A stretch of DNA of 64,000 nt from Rufibacter tibetensis. GTDB taxonomy: Bacteria > Bacteroidota > Bacteroidia > Cytophagales > Hymenobacteraceae. The notes below the pieces were generated by a model. The model did not search any database, was not told the DNA's origin, and saw only the letters and a program-made list of their open reading frames with translations. The stretch spans positions 1,085,001 to 1,149,000 of the forward strand of contig NZ_CP012643.1 in the NCBI RefSeq assembly GCF_001310085.1, written 5' to 3'. Below, in pieces: positions 52,473-60,371 of this stretch (the first letter of the stretch is position 1; every line of letters starts with the position of its first letter). A program made the position numbers and the translations under genes.

Positions 52473-53837
52473 CTAAAACCTGGGTTTCCACTCTACCACC
52501 TGGATGGGTTGCGGGGGAATACTGGCTCGGCCTTCGCCGTCTACTTGGTCTACTTTCTGCACAAACAGGTTCAGAACTTGCTTTTCCTTCCAGAGTTCGG
52601 TGTCATAGGTGGGCTCCCAAGAACCTAAAGACTCCTGCGTCAAATCCATGATGGTCCATTCCCGGTCAGACAGCTTGTCTATGACCAAGGCCGAGGCTTT
52701 GCTGCCTCTCTCCTCATCCCGGAAGATCAAAAGCACAGATGCCTTATCACCAGCATTCTTCACCATAACCTGAGGCCTGGCGATGGGAATGCGCTTGGTT
52801 CCCACCCCACTCAGGCTGAAAGGAGTCTTCCGGAAGTCCAGTTCTAGCTTCTGCCAGGCCCTGCCGTCATGGTACACCAGGTGGTACTGCGGAATGGTGG
52901 AGCCAGCCTCGCGCCAGTAAGTAGCAATGAAGGGGTTTCCCTCCTCATCAGCAGCCATAGACGTCTGGTTGATTAGCTCGCTGTTTTGCGGAATAGCCAT
53001 CGCTTTCTCTGAGGTAGCCTCGTTGATGGGTAAGGTATATTGTTCGCCGGTTGATTTCTGCCAGGTCTTGCCACCGTCTAAAGAGCGGGCGTAGCCCAGG
53101 TCGTGGTTACTGGCTACGTTCGGGCTTTCGCGCCACACCCAAGACACGTGGATGGTTCCCTTCTTGTCAAGGTACGCCTGCCAATAGGCGTTCCGTTTTC
53201 CCTCTCCGTTGATCAGGTTGCTGTGCAGTTGGGTCCATTGCTGGGTGTTGGCATCATAGCTGTTGATGACCATGTTGCCCTGCCCAGACCCCCCGTCGCG
53301 GTAGAAGAACATCAGGTTGCCGTTGGGCAGCCGGTAGAACTCGGGGTATGAGACGGCCTGCTCCTTCTGGCCGGTCATGGGCATCTTGCCAGACATCTGT
53401 AGGGAGCCGGGGCTCAGGCTGCGGGCGTAATTAAGTTTGTTATTGTGGTGGTCCCAAGACAGGTGCAGGAAACCTTTGCCATCTACCATAAGACTGATAG
53501 TGTTGTGGGCATCAGCGGCATTTCCCTTGAAATTTGTCTTCTGGATCTCCCATGTATCTGCCCCGCTTTTCCGTTTGGCAAGCACCACTGCCTGGTCTGC
53601 GTCATACCAGGCGGTATACTGTACACCTTGGAAGGTTACCAGCGAATTCTTCCGGAAAGCCACTACGTTCACCGAGTTGTTTGCCCAGCCACCCGGAGCT
53701 ACCTGGGTTACCTTTGGTTCACTTGTCACTTCCCCCGTTCCTGCTTTAAAGGAATTACAGGCATTTGCTCCCAGCAAAAAAGCAAAAGTGATTGTACAAA
53801 TGGAGACTTTCCGAAGATTATTAGAACTATACTTCAT
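52473..53837 (-). CDS. BNR_4 beta-propeller lipoprotein, candidate lyase or glycosidase
   Basis: This 454-residue lipoprotein (signal peptide ending GANAC) has a seven-bladed BNR_4 propeller with Asp-box-like turns such as SLDGGKTWQKSTG. Characteristic pieces are DAHNTISLMVDGKGFLHLSW, SYPEFYRLPNGNLMFFYRDG and SWVWRESPNVASNHDLGYA. BNR_4 includes ulvan lyases (PL24, PL25) and GH145 enzymes acting on L-rhamnose-alpha-1,4-glucuronic acid. The His in the AHNTISLMVDG region is a catalytic candidate. Placed directly upstream of GH105, it may generate the unsaturated uronic acid that GH105 removes, or remove rhamnose caps. Confidence 0.8.
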   Translation of the reverse strand: MKYSSNNLRKVSICTITFAFLLGANACNSFKAGTGEVTSEPKVTQVAPGGWANNSVNVVAFRKNSLVTFQGVQYTAWYDADQAVVLAKRKSGADTWEIQKTNFKGNAADAHNTISLMVDGKGFLHLSWDHHNNKLNYARSLSPGSLQMSGKMPMTGQKEQAVSYPEFYRLPNGNLMFFYRDGGSGQGNMVINSYDANTQQWTQLHSNLINGEGKRNAYWQAYLDKKGTIHVSWVWRESPNVASNHDLGYARSLDGGKTWQKSTGEQYTLPINEATSEKAMAIPQNSELINQTSMAADEEGNPFIATYWREAGSTIPQYHLVYHDGRAWQKLELDFRKTPFSLSGVGTKRIPIARPQVMVKNAGDKASVLLIFRDEERGSKASALVIDKLSDREWTIMDLTQESLGSWEPTYDTELWKEKQVLNLFVQKVDQVDGEGRASIPPQPIQVVEWKPRF

Positions 53838-53879
53838 GTACTTATTTACTACTCATTCAAGGATGGTATTGGCAAGGGT

Positions 53880-55094
53880 TTACGGGAGCTTACCTAAAGG
53901 CAGCTTTCTCTTTCCCTGAAGGGGAGGATTTTGCTTTTTGTTTTTATCGAAGAATTCAAGGCTCCACTCCTCCTGCCATTTTAGAACTGGCTTATCTTCT
54001 TCAAAGATAATAGGTAACCAAACATACCGTCCGTCTATCGGGTTTTTAGGCCGCCAGCGATCTGCCATAAAAATGAAAGCGTCTTTTTTGCCCTGCACTG
54101 GCAGGATGTAAGTTCCCTGCGATTCAAAGGTTAAGTTTGCCCGCTCCCCTACACACGGGTTCCCTAAGGCAGTCCAGGGTCCCATCACAGATTCAGCGAC
54201 AAAAGACCTAGCCGCATTGGGGTCCCAACCGGTGCAGCCGGAAGTGATCATGTAGTATCTGCCTTTCCGTTTGCAGATGGCTGGTGCTTCATTATGCCCA
54301 GCTGGCGCTAATACACTCCACTTGCCAGTGAAAGACAGATAATCATTAGATAGCTCAGAGATGTGCAATGTCAGGTTCTCTTCTGAAGAATGGATGTGGT
54401 AGGCTTTTCCGTCGTCATCTACAAATACGGTCATGTCTCTGGACATTTGACCTTGCTCCAGATCCCGTCTTATAAACAGACCATCTTTCACTTCTTTGGT
54501 CCATTCCGGTGTCCACCATTTCAGATTAGTTGCATCTACCTGTTTTTCCTTTAGGTCTGCTGGTACGTTTACAGGCCAAATTCCTGCATTGGGGCGGTAT
54601 GACTTTAGGTAGGTATAGGGCCCGGTAGGGTTATCACTGGTAGCCACGCCAGTTCTGGCAGCTTCATACCCTTTGCCTTTGAGTTCCAGGTGAAACCACA
54701 TCACAAACTTTTTGGTCCTGGCATTGTAGACCACCTTAGGTCTTTCAATAACACAGCCCTTAATGATTTCAGAAGTAGAATCGGCCTCTTCTACTTTCAA
54801 AACGATGCCTTCGTTCTTCCAGGAGGTAAGGTCTTTTGACGAATAGGCACCTACCCCAAACAACGTGCTGTTACCCCGCCGTCCCTCAGTTTTGTGCTCA
54901 CCAAACCAGTAGTAAGTGCCTTTGTAGTACAGGATGCCTCCGCCGTGGGCATTGATGTGCTTCCCCTCAGTATCTGGCCAGATTTCCCCGGATTTGATGG
55001 TAGTGGTCGCTGATGCTTTTTTATTCTGGGCCACCAGCGATTGCGCCCAAGTCAGCAAAAATAAAAGTATAATGAAGCCTAACTGCCTTTTCAT
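53880..55094 (-). CDS. GH43_24-like exo-beta-1,3-galactanase candidate
   Basis: This exported 404-residue protein (signal peptide ending LVAQ) is a GH43 propeller of the subfamily 24 type. The N-terminal signature HINAHGGGILYYKGTYYWFG is typical of exo-beta-1,3-galactanases that process arabinogalactan backbones. Further pieces are VIERPKVVYNARTKKFVMWF (a candidate catalytic Glu) and GHNEAPAICKRKGRYYMITS. No CBM13 or CBM35 is fused to it. Its presence is the best single clue that the locus targets a beta-1,3-galactan. The subfamily assignment rests on these motifs, not on an alignment. Confidence 0.82.
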   Translation of the reverse strand: MKRQLGFIILLFLLTWAQSLVAQNKKASATTTIKSGEIWPDTEGKHINAHGGGILYYKGTYYWFGEHKTEGRRGNSTLFGVGAYSSKDLTSWKNEGIVLKVEEADSTSEIIKGCVIERPKVVYNARTKKFVMWFHLELKGKGYEAARTGVATSDNPTGPYTYLKSYRPNAGIWPVNVPADLKEKQVDATNLKWWTPEWTKEVKDGLFIRRDLEQGQMSRDMTVFVDDDGKAYHIHSSEENLTLHISELSNDYLSFTGKWSVLAPAGHNEAPAICKRKGRYYMITSGCTGWDPNAARSFVAESVMGPWTALGNPCVGERANLTFESQGTYILPVQGKKDAFIFMADRWRPKNPIDGRYVWLPIIFEEDKPVLKWQEEWSLEFFDKNKKQNPPLQGKRKLPLGKLP

Positions 55095-55562
55095 TTTAAA
55101 ATCAGTTTAGGATTCCTTTACCGAAGAAAAGCTCCAGGTGCTTTTCAAAGCCAAGAGACATTGAAACCTTTGGTATTCATCACTACCAACAACCTGTGAC
55201 AGAAATAAACAACAAGTAGTGAGTAGCTTTTGCATGGGGTACCTGGTAAACTGTTTGAAATTGAAGCTGATAGTATCAGTGATCAAGAATCCTTAGAGGA
55301 GATTTCCCCACTTTTGTAAAGAAGGTAAGCTCTAAAACCGACTATTCTCTAAGAAAGACAAAAAGCCTTTGTAGACAAACTACATCTTTCTGCTTTTCAT
55401 TGGATAGAGTAGATGGTAAAGGAAATTGGACAGATATTGTTAGAAAGTTTCTGATCCAGATCATTCCTCAATAATTTAATCCATTTACAGTGTGACACCT
55501 GTCCCTCCAAACCTATAAAGTATCATTGCTTTTAAGATTAGCTTGAAACCAGTTTAATGAAT
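55095..55562. other. Intergenic region upstream of the GH43_24-like gene
   Basis: No gene is supported in this stretch. It carries the promoter of the GH43_24-like gene, but no clear -33/-7 pair was found. GTGTGACACCT at 55491 repeats part of the long hairpin at 9543; this may be chance. Confidence 0.4.
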
Positions 55563-55619
55563 CATGCCTCTCGGTTTAGAACCTTATTTTTAAAAACAGG
55601 CTCTAAACAGAAAGGCATG
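55563..55619. repeat. Dispersed intergenic hairpin element, copy after DUF2264
   Basis: Outer arms CATGCCT / AGGCATG and inner arms GTTTAGA / TCTAAAC enclose TTATTTTTAAAAACAGG. It matches the shared core of the family and lies about 56 bases after the DUF2264 stop. Confidence 0.55.
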
Positions 55620-55674
55620 GCTTTTTCATTACAATGCTACTTTCATGGATGGACCAGTGCTTTAGCTCTTGATT

Positions 55675-56916
55675 CTACTTTAATTCCAGGGCGTGGTCTC
55701 CTTTTACGGGCTGACCACTCCAGGCTTTCACGGCTGTCCAGGGGGCTGCGGGAGAAGACCAGAAAGGATCAGACTCTGGTAAGCCGAGCGGTAAAAAGAT
55801 AGTCGCGCACAGGTACAGACTTCCTGTAGTGATGTAGAAATCTGCCACGTCTGGCTGAAGTCCGTACAAGCCGATGTTTAACCAACCCTCTTTCGTGAAG
55901 GTGGTTGGCGCCTCCAGGGTCTTGTTCAGCACAGCGGTTAAAGCACTTCTTACCTGCCCCGGAGACAAAGACTCTGGCAACTGTTTCCGCAAAGCCATGT
56001 CAGCCAGGTGGTGGAAAGCACCTCCCCTGTATGCAATGGAACGACCTAGTACTGGAAAAGTGCCATCTGTGTTAATTAGACGCTCCTGTATCTCTGCGTA
56101 CCGTTGCGTTATTTTCTGCAGGTTAGGCGCATACCAGTTGTAGCTTTTCCGCTTGTTGTTGACCACACTCAATATGGTAGCCAGGTAGGGTTGAATGACA
56201 TAGCTGTTGTAATAATCCAGGGCGAAGTTCATCCCGTCTGAATACATTCCATCGCCTACATACCAATGATTGGCAAATTCCCTCACTCCATACTCAATGC
56301 GCACGGCATCATACTCCAGCCCGTATTGGCAAAAGAAAGTTTCAATCATGCCTGTGAAAAGAACCCAGTTTGAAAAAACGGGCATAGTGCCGCGGGTGGT
56401 TTTGAAAGCGGTAATTACCTGTTCCTTCACCTGGTTATCCAGATTCTCCCATAACCACGGACAGCGCACCAGACCCAACGCCAGGAAGGAAGCATCTACC
56501 AAAGGCTGGCCGCCATTCCACTGCATATAATCCTTTGCGGCAGGGTTCACCGAGTTCGCAACCGCTTTCAAAGCCCATTGCCGGTATTGATTACGAAGGG
56601 CTACTTCTTCTTTTGACCCGCCTTCCAGGTTTAACCAAGGCCCTATGCCACTCATTACCCGGCCAAAAGCCTCCAGATAAGATACTTTCTCCCGGGAGCT
56701 TTTATTATCAATTTTGTTGGACAGCTGCACCGGCATTCTCTCCTTTAACTTATCCTCTGCCAGGTTGGAGAGTACCGGACGCACGATCTTGTCCATCTGG
56801 CTCAGCCAAACTTTTCTATCGTTTGCTTTGGCTGAATTCTTCTTTTGCGCCTGGATGTTCAGCACCAGCCCGAATACCAGGCACCAGGTAAGTATCAATA
56901 GTTTATTTCTCATCAA
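55675..56916 (-). CDS. DUF2264 protein (GH154-type candidate)
   Basis: This exported 413-residue protein (signal peptide ending NIQAQ) is a single-domain member of DUF2264, paralogous to the longer protein at 46997. Motifs are YLEAFGRVMSGIGPWLNLEG, TMPVFSNWVLFTGMIETFFC, GDGMYSDGMNFALDYYNSYV and TFPVLGRSIAYRGGAFHHLA. It probably forms an (alpha/alpha)-barrel hydrolase, as GH105 does. Having two DUF2264 genes in one locus suggests two uronic-acid or glycosidic linkages. The C-terminal residues QPVKGDHALELK are polar. Confidence 0.85.
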   Translation of the reverse strand: MMRNKLLILTWCLVFGLVLNIQAQKKNSAKANDRKVWLSQMDKIVRPVLSNLAEDKLKERMPVQLSNKIDNKSSREKVSYLEAFGRVMSGIGPWLNLEGGSKEEVALRNQYRQWALKAVANSVNPAAKDYMQWNGGQPLVDASFLALGLVRCPWLWENLDNQVKEQVITAFKTTRGTMPVFSNWVLFTGMIETFFCQYGLEYDAVRIEYGVREFANHWYVGDGMYSDGMNFALDYYNSYVIQPYLATILSVVNNKRKSYNWYAPNLQKITQRYAEIQERLINTDGTFPVLGRSIAYRGGAFHHLADMALRKQLPESLSPGQVRSALTAVLNKTLEAPTTFTKEGWLNIGLYGLQPDVADFYITTGSLYLCATIFLPLGLPESDPFWSSPAAPWTAVKAWSGQPVKGDHALELK

Positions 56917-57178
56917 TTTATCTGCAGTTAGCGTTGCTGTATGCTCTAAATTTAATAAAAGTAGCGGGTACCCTAATTGCTCCTTTCCAGAAGGCTTATT
57001 GGTACCCGCGCCAGTTTACACCTTTGAAGGACGGTGTGAGTTCGTTATTTCTTGCATTGTAAGTTTATTTGATGCTCCTATTATTTTCATTGACGTTCTA
57101 CCTGAGGTGGTCCTCAAAAAGGTGGTTACTTCAACACTCCGCCCTAATGCTTTCACTTAAAGGTTTGCCTCTCTTCTT

Positions 57179-57538
57179 TCATTTAGGGAGCGGCAGGTTA
57201 GATGGGGTATGATAGGGAGAAGGGTCCAAGGAAAAATTACCTGTAGGATTAAAGCTGGTACCTGTTTGATGAGGGGCTGTTTCCTTGGTTTTAGATTGCT
57301 GAATCTTAGCCCAGATGGAGCTTACTTTATCGTTTGAAAGACTGTATTCCTGGATGTTTATCTGCAGAACTTTCGCCCTCGCCTTCTTTATTACCTCAAG
57401 TTGTTTCGGGTTTCTTTTTATAAAATCTTGCCAGAAAGAATTATCTTCTTTGTTTTCTTCCAACACCCACCTCCAAAAGAAACTATCCTCGGCAAAGTCA
57501 TCTGATGAGTAGTTTTTATAGTTATCAGACTTATCCAT
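57179..57538 (-). CDS. Short FecR-type anti-sigma protein, N-terminal domain only
   Basis: The 119-residue product matches only the cytoplasmic N-terminal domain of FecR-family anti-sigma factors, the part that binds the sigma factor: FAEDSFFWRWVLEENKEDNS and DFIKRNPKQLEVIKKARAKV. Full proteins have a membrane helix near residue 90 and a periplasmic FecR domain, about 330-390 residues in all. Here the frame ends after a Pro/Ser-rich tail (DPSPYHTPSNLPLPK). Another frame over the last third contains a hydrophobic stretch (VPALILQVIFPWTLLPII), so a frameshift is possible, but no FecR domain follows. It lies 154 bases downstream of an ECF sigma gene, so the pair is probably functional or recently broken. 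Confidence 0.65.
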   Translation of the reverse strand: MDKSDNYKNYSSDDFAEDSFFWRWVLEENKEDNSFWQDFIKRNPKQLEVIKKARAKVLQINIQEYSLSNDKVSSIWAKIQQSKTKETAPHQTGTSFNPTGNFSLDPSPYHTPSNLPLPK

Positions 57539-57692
57539 CTTCTATTATTCCCTTTGATATGACTAAAGAGAGATTAGTAGAATTAAAATTGGACAGGATG
57601 GCTTAACTATTTTAATGATGAACTCAAAGGTAGGAGAAGTAGGTCATTCATCTAATTCAACCGGTGTTACTCACTTTGCTGTGGATAGAAGA

Positions 57693-58307
57693 TTAAGCAA
57701 CGTTTAGATTTTTAACATTCTTTTTAAGCACCACAAGTCCCCTGCTTACCAACTTGTACACATTGTCTATGCTTAGATTCATTACCAAAGCTATCTCCTG
57801 AAAAGGAAGGTTCTTGTAGAATTTAAGAAGAATGGCTTTTCTCTGGTTGGCTGTTAACAAAAGTAAGCCCTGCCTTAAAGAAGCTTTCTGCTGAACCTTG
57901 CTTTGAGCACGAACCATCAAGTCTTCTATTGACTCATTCACCTCGCCAGTGATCCGCTCTATGTCAGAAAAGTTTTCATAAGACTGCTCTTTTCTTTTTA
58001 GCGACTCCTTGTATATTCTTCTCTTGATTGAAGCATATAGATAAAACCTTATAGAGTTGGGCACTGACAGATTAGCCCTATTTTCCCACAGATCCAGAAA
58101 AAGACCATGAATGCAATCTTCCAGCAATGCTTCGTCATCTGAATATTTGCGCCCATAATTATAAATCACCTGCAAATATTGCCCATACAAGATTCCAAAA
58201 GCTTCTTCATCTCCCAACTGGAAACGTTTCCATATTGTATCATCATGAATGTTTTTCAATTGAGTAACCTGAAGTGCGTGCTGGGGGGACTGAAAAGCTA
58301 ACTGCAT
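57693..58307 (-). CDS. ECF-type sigma factor of the SusC/FecR-associated group
   Basis: This 204-residue ECF sigma factor has region 2 at about 30-100 (FGILYGQYLQVIYNYGRKYS, EDCIHGLFLDLWENRANL) and region 4 at about 145-200 (LTANQRKAILLKFYKNLPFQ, EIALVMNLSIDNVYKLVSRG). It fits the Bacteroidetes group that pairs with FecR anti-sigma proteins to activate glycan loci. Two perfect TGGAAACGTTTCCA palindromes flank its 5' end: one 24 bases before the ATG and one inside the coding sequence over IWKRFQL. Regulation by the LacI-type protein at 60372 is therefore likely. Confidence 0.9.
   Translation of the reverse strand: MQLAFQSPQHALQVTQLKNIHDDTIWKRFQLGDEEAFGILYGQYLQVIYNYGRKYSDDEALLEDCIHGLFLDLWENRANLSVPNSIRFYLYASIKRRIYKESLKRKEQSYENFSDIERITGEVNESIEDLMVRAQSKVQQKASLRQGLLLLTANQRKAILLKFYKNLPFQEIALVMNLSIDNVYKLVSRGLVVLKKNVKNLNVA
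58219..58232. promoter_or_regulatory. LacI-type operator inside the ECF sigma coding region
   Basis: TGGAAACGTTTCCA is a perfect 14-bp palindrome and fits the LacI-family consensus TGnAAnCGnTTnCA. It is identical to the copy upstream of the gene and codes for Trp-Lys-Arg-Phe. Confidence 0.7.
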
Positions 58308-58330
58308 GGTTCCTTTATATTATAGTTTCA

Positions 58331-58344
58331 TGGAAACGTTTCCA
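58331..58344. promoter_or_regulatory. LacI-type operator upstream of the ECF sigma gene
   Basis: TGGAAACGTTTCCA is a perfect palindrome 24 bases before the sigma gene ATG. Its centre is 112 bp from that of the identical copy inside the gene, a spacing that would allow a looped repression complex. Confidence 0.8.
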
Positions 58345-59010
58345 GATATATTCTAAAAATTAGCAATAGCCTATTTACCTATTGCTTCACACCAATGTTG
58401 TTGATGATTTAATATAAATTTAAAAGCAATTTGACAATTATGCAATAGTTGTAAATAAAACACTTAAAAATTTTAGGTATTGCTATTCTTGTCAGAAAAG
58501 GAATTCTTTTCTTAAAGGGGCAGGAATAGATGCCAAAATGGCCTTGCAAGTACTCTCCTGCTTACAAAAGCCATCATTGATTTCTGTGCAGATACTGATG
58601 AATTTTTAACACACAACCCAAACACTACTCTTCTACATGATAAAACTTATCTAATTTACCTAATAAGCAGCCTTTCCAGATTAGTTTGATTGTCATTTGA
58701 ACACATAAGTTTTTTGCTCTTTAACCTGCAAGACAAACTAACCTACCAGTTCACTTGCCGAACCAAGTACTAAACGCATCTAGCAAATCAATATAAAATA
58801 TTAGGGAAGTTGATCCGTCAGCAAACCAACACTTGTTAAGTTTAGAAGAGGTAGTTTGCCCAAGTAACTGCCTGTAATCTCTTTGATAGGAGCTTCCTTG
58901 ATGGAAATTACACATGCAGATAAATTTAGCTTCTATTCCAATTCCATAAAGCCTCCTCTTCAACCAGCAGGTGACTTTACCCCATTTTCTCATGGCACCT
59001 ACAAAAGCAA
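58345..59010. other. Long intergenic region upstream of the ECF sigma gene
   Basis: About 665 bases carry no gene I can support. A 90-residue minus-strand frame at 58751-59023 has no coding-like character (many Cys, Trp and Lys, no family) and is left out. The first part is AT-rich and contains the promoter region of the sigma gene. Confidence 0.5.
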
Positions 59011-59058
59011 ACCCCTGTTTCAAGCCTGCTTTTACAAAAACGGGCTTGAAACAGGGGT
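59011..59058. repeat. Dispersed intergenic hairpin element, strongest copy
   Basis: A perfect 16-bp stem (arm ACCCCTGTTTCAAGCC and its complement) encloses TTTT / AAAA pairs in CTTTTACAAAAAC. It lies 45 bases beyond the DUF4861 stop and could end that transcript. Confidence 0.7.
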
Positions 59059-59102
59059 GACATCAATGATACAATCAGTTTAGCAGTAAATACCCTCCAA
59101 CT

Positions 59103-60320
59103 CTAGAACGATACTTCTAAAGGCGACGCTAAGCGTTTCGCAAAGGCTGCCAGATACTGATCCCATTCCTCAACATTTTTAAACTGGCCACTCTTTACCC
59201 ATCCAAAGCCGGCGTAATACACTACTTTCCCTTCTTTTGGAGTTGTCACAACATACAGGTGACTCATGTCTCTGCCTGGAACACGGTGATCTTTATAACT
59301 CAGCACTGAGGATGGGGAGATTACAATACCAGTCCCCAGGTGTGATTTATCCATAGGCTCCCAGTACCGGAACCAGCCAGCCTCTTGATCTGCTTTTACT
59401 TCCCCTTTTTTATCATGCAAGGTGATGCCTACTGTTACATTTGGCAAAGGTTTGTCACTTTCAACCTGTACTTCATAACGGGTCATGTTACTACCCAGGT
59501 CTAAGCTAACCAACTTCTTCTCCGTGATGGTTCGGCCATTCGTCTGCCAGGGGGCATAGGTAAGCTCAAACAATGTGCGGATAGGCCCCTCCGCTATTTT
59601 TCTGTAACTGATGAAGTTTTTGGAAGTGTATAACGTATCGTTTTCCCAAACTCCTATTCCCCCAATGCCGCGGCTAGGTCCTACATGGTAAGGATCGTAG
59701 CCTTCTCCCCTATCGGTATGGTAGTAGTTAGGATCATTCAGGTAGCCTTTGTACCAGGCATCAATAATGGGATGACTTACCCTTTTAAGCCAAGCATCCA
59801 TTCCACTGGTTAGGGTGCCCCCTGGCTTACCTTGTTCCACCATTTGTTGGGCTACGGGGCCATAGGTACGAAATGCCACCCGATCATTTTCCCAGGTATA
59901 ATCATCGGTGCGCTCAGGCACAAACCTGGAGTAGGTTCTTACTTCGCTCTTAGGCCTGGAGGCAGCCCCATTAGCGACGCCCCGTACGTGAAATTTCTTT
60001 GTTGATCTGGCTTTGATATCAGTTTGGAAAAGTATTTCGTCAGCTTTTCCATCCAGATCATTGTCAATGGTTTGGCTTACCAGCACTTTTCCTGTTTCAC
60101 TGTCCTTCACCAAAAGGTTTTCCACGCCAAATTCATTTGCCAATAGTTTAACCTCAGAAACCGGGATGGTGATTGTTTCTGAGGTCCGGTCGAGGTCAAG
60201 CCGGTTTTTAACTGTGATGCTTCTGCCTGTAGGTATCTGCTGGCAGGAACCTACTAGACAGGTAGCCAGCACACTGCCAACCCATAATGTTCTCTTCGCT
60301 TTTGAAATAATCTGCATCAA
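59103..60320 (-). CDS. DUF4861 lipoprotein
   Basis: This 405-residue lipoprotein (signal peptide ending LVGSC) is a DUF4861 protein, a family that is common in glycan-utilisation loci and has no established activity. Recognisable pieces are VKLLANEFGVENLLVKDSET, DGKADEILFQTDIKARSTKK, FVPERTDDYTWENDRVAFRT and the C-terminal KEGKVVYYAGFGWVKSGQF. The repeated beta-sandwich character suggests carbohydrate binding or a lyase-like role, but this is inference. It sits between the ECF sigma gene and the LacI regulator gene, on the same strand as both. Confidence 0.85.
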   Translation of the reverse strand: MMQIISKAKRTLWVGSVLATCLVGSCQQIPTGRSITVKNRLDLDRTSETITIPVSEVKLLANEFGVENLLVKDSETGKVLVSQTIDNDLDGKADEILFQTDIKARSTKKFHVRGVANGAASRPKSEVRTYSRFVPERTDDYTWENDRVAFRTYGPVAQQMVEQGKPGGTLTSGMDAWLKRVSHPIIDAWYKGYLNDPNYYHTDRGEGYDPYHVGPSRGIGGIGVWENDTLYTSKNFISYRKIAEGPIRTLFELTYAPWQTNGRTITEKKLVSLDLGSNMTRYEVQVESDKPLPNVTVGITLHDKKGEVKADQEAGWFRYWEPMDKSHLGTGIVISPSSVLSYKDHRVPGRDMSHLYVVTTPKEGKVVYYAGFGWVKSGQFKNVEEWDQYLAAFAKRLASPLEVSF

Positions 60321-60371
60321 GTCTAAAAGTAATCTATAGGTTTAATATTCTTGTCAACAAAGGCAGCAACA

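Noticed and set aside
55491..55501. Second copy of the 9543 hairpin
   Set aside because: Only 11 bases are shared and there is no complementary arm nearby, so it may be coincidence.
58751..59023. A 90-residue minus-strand frame in the spacer before the ECF sigma gene
   Set aside because: It overlaps the intergenic hairpin at 59011, has an odd Cys/Trp-rich composition, no recognisable domain and no promoter or start signal.
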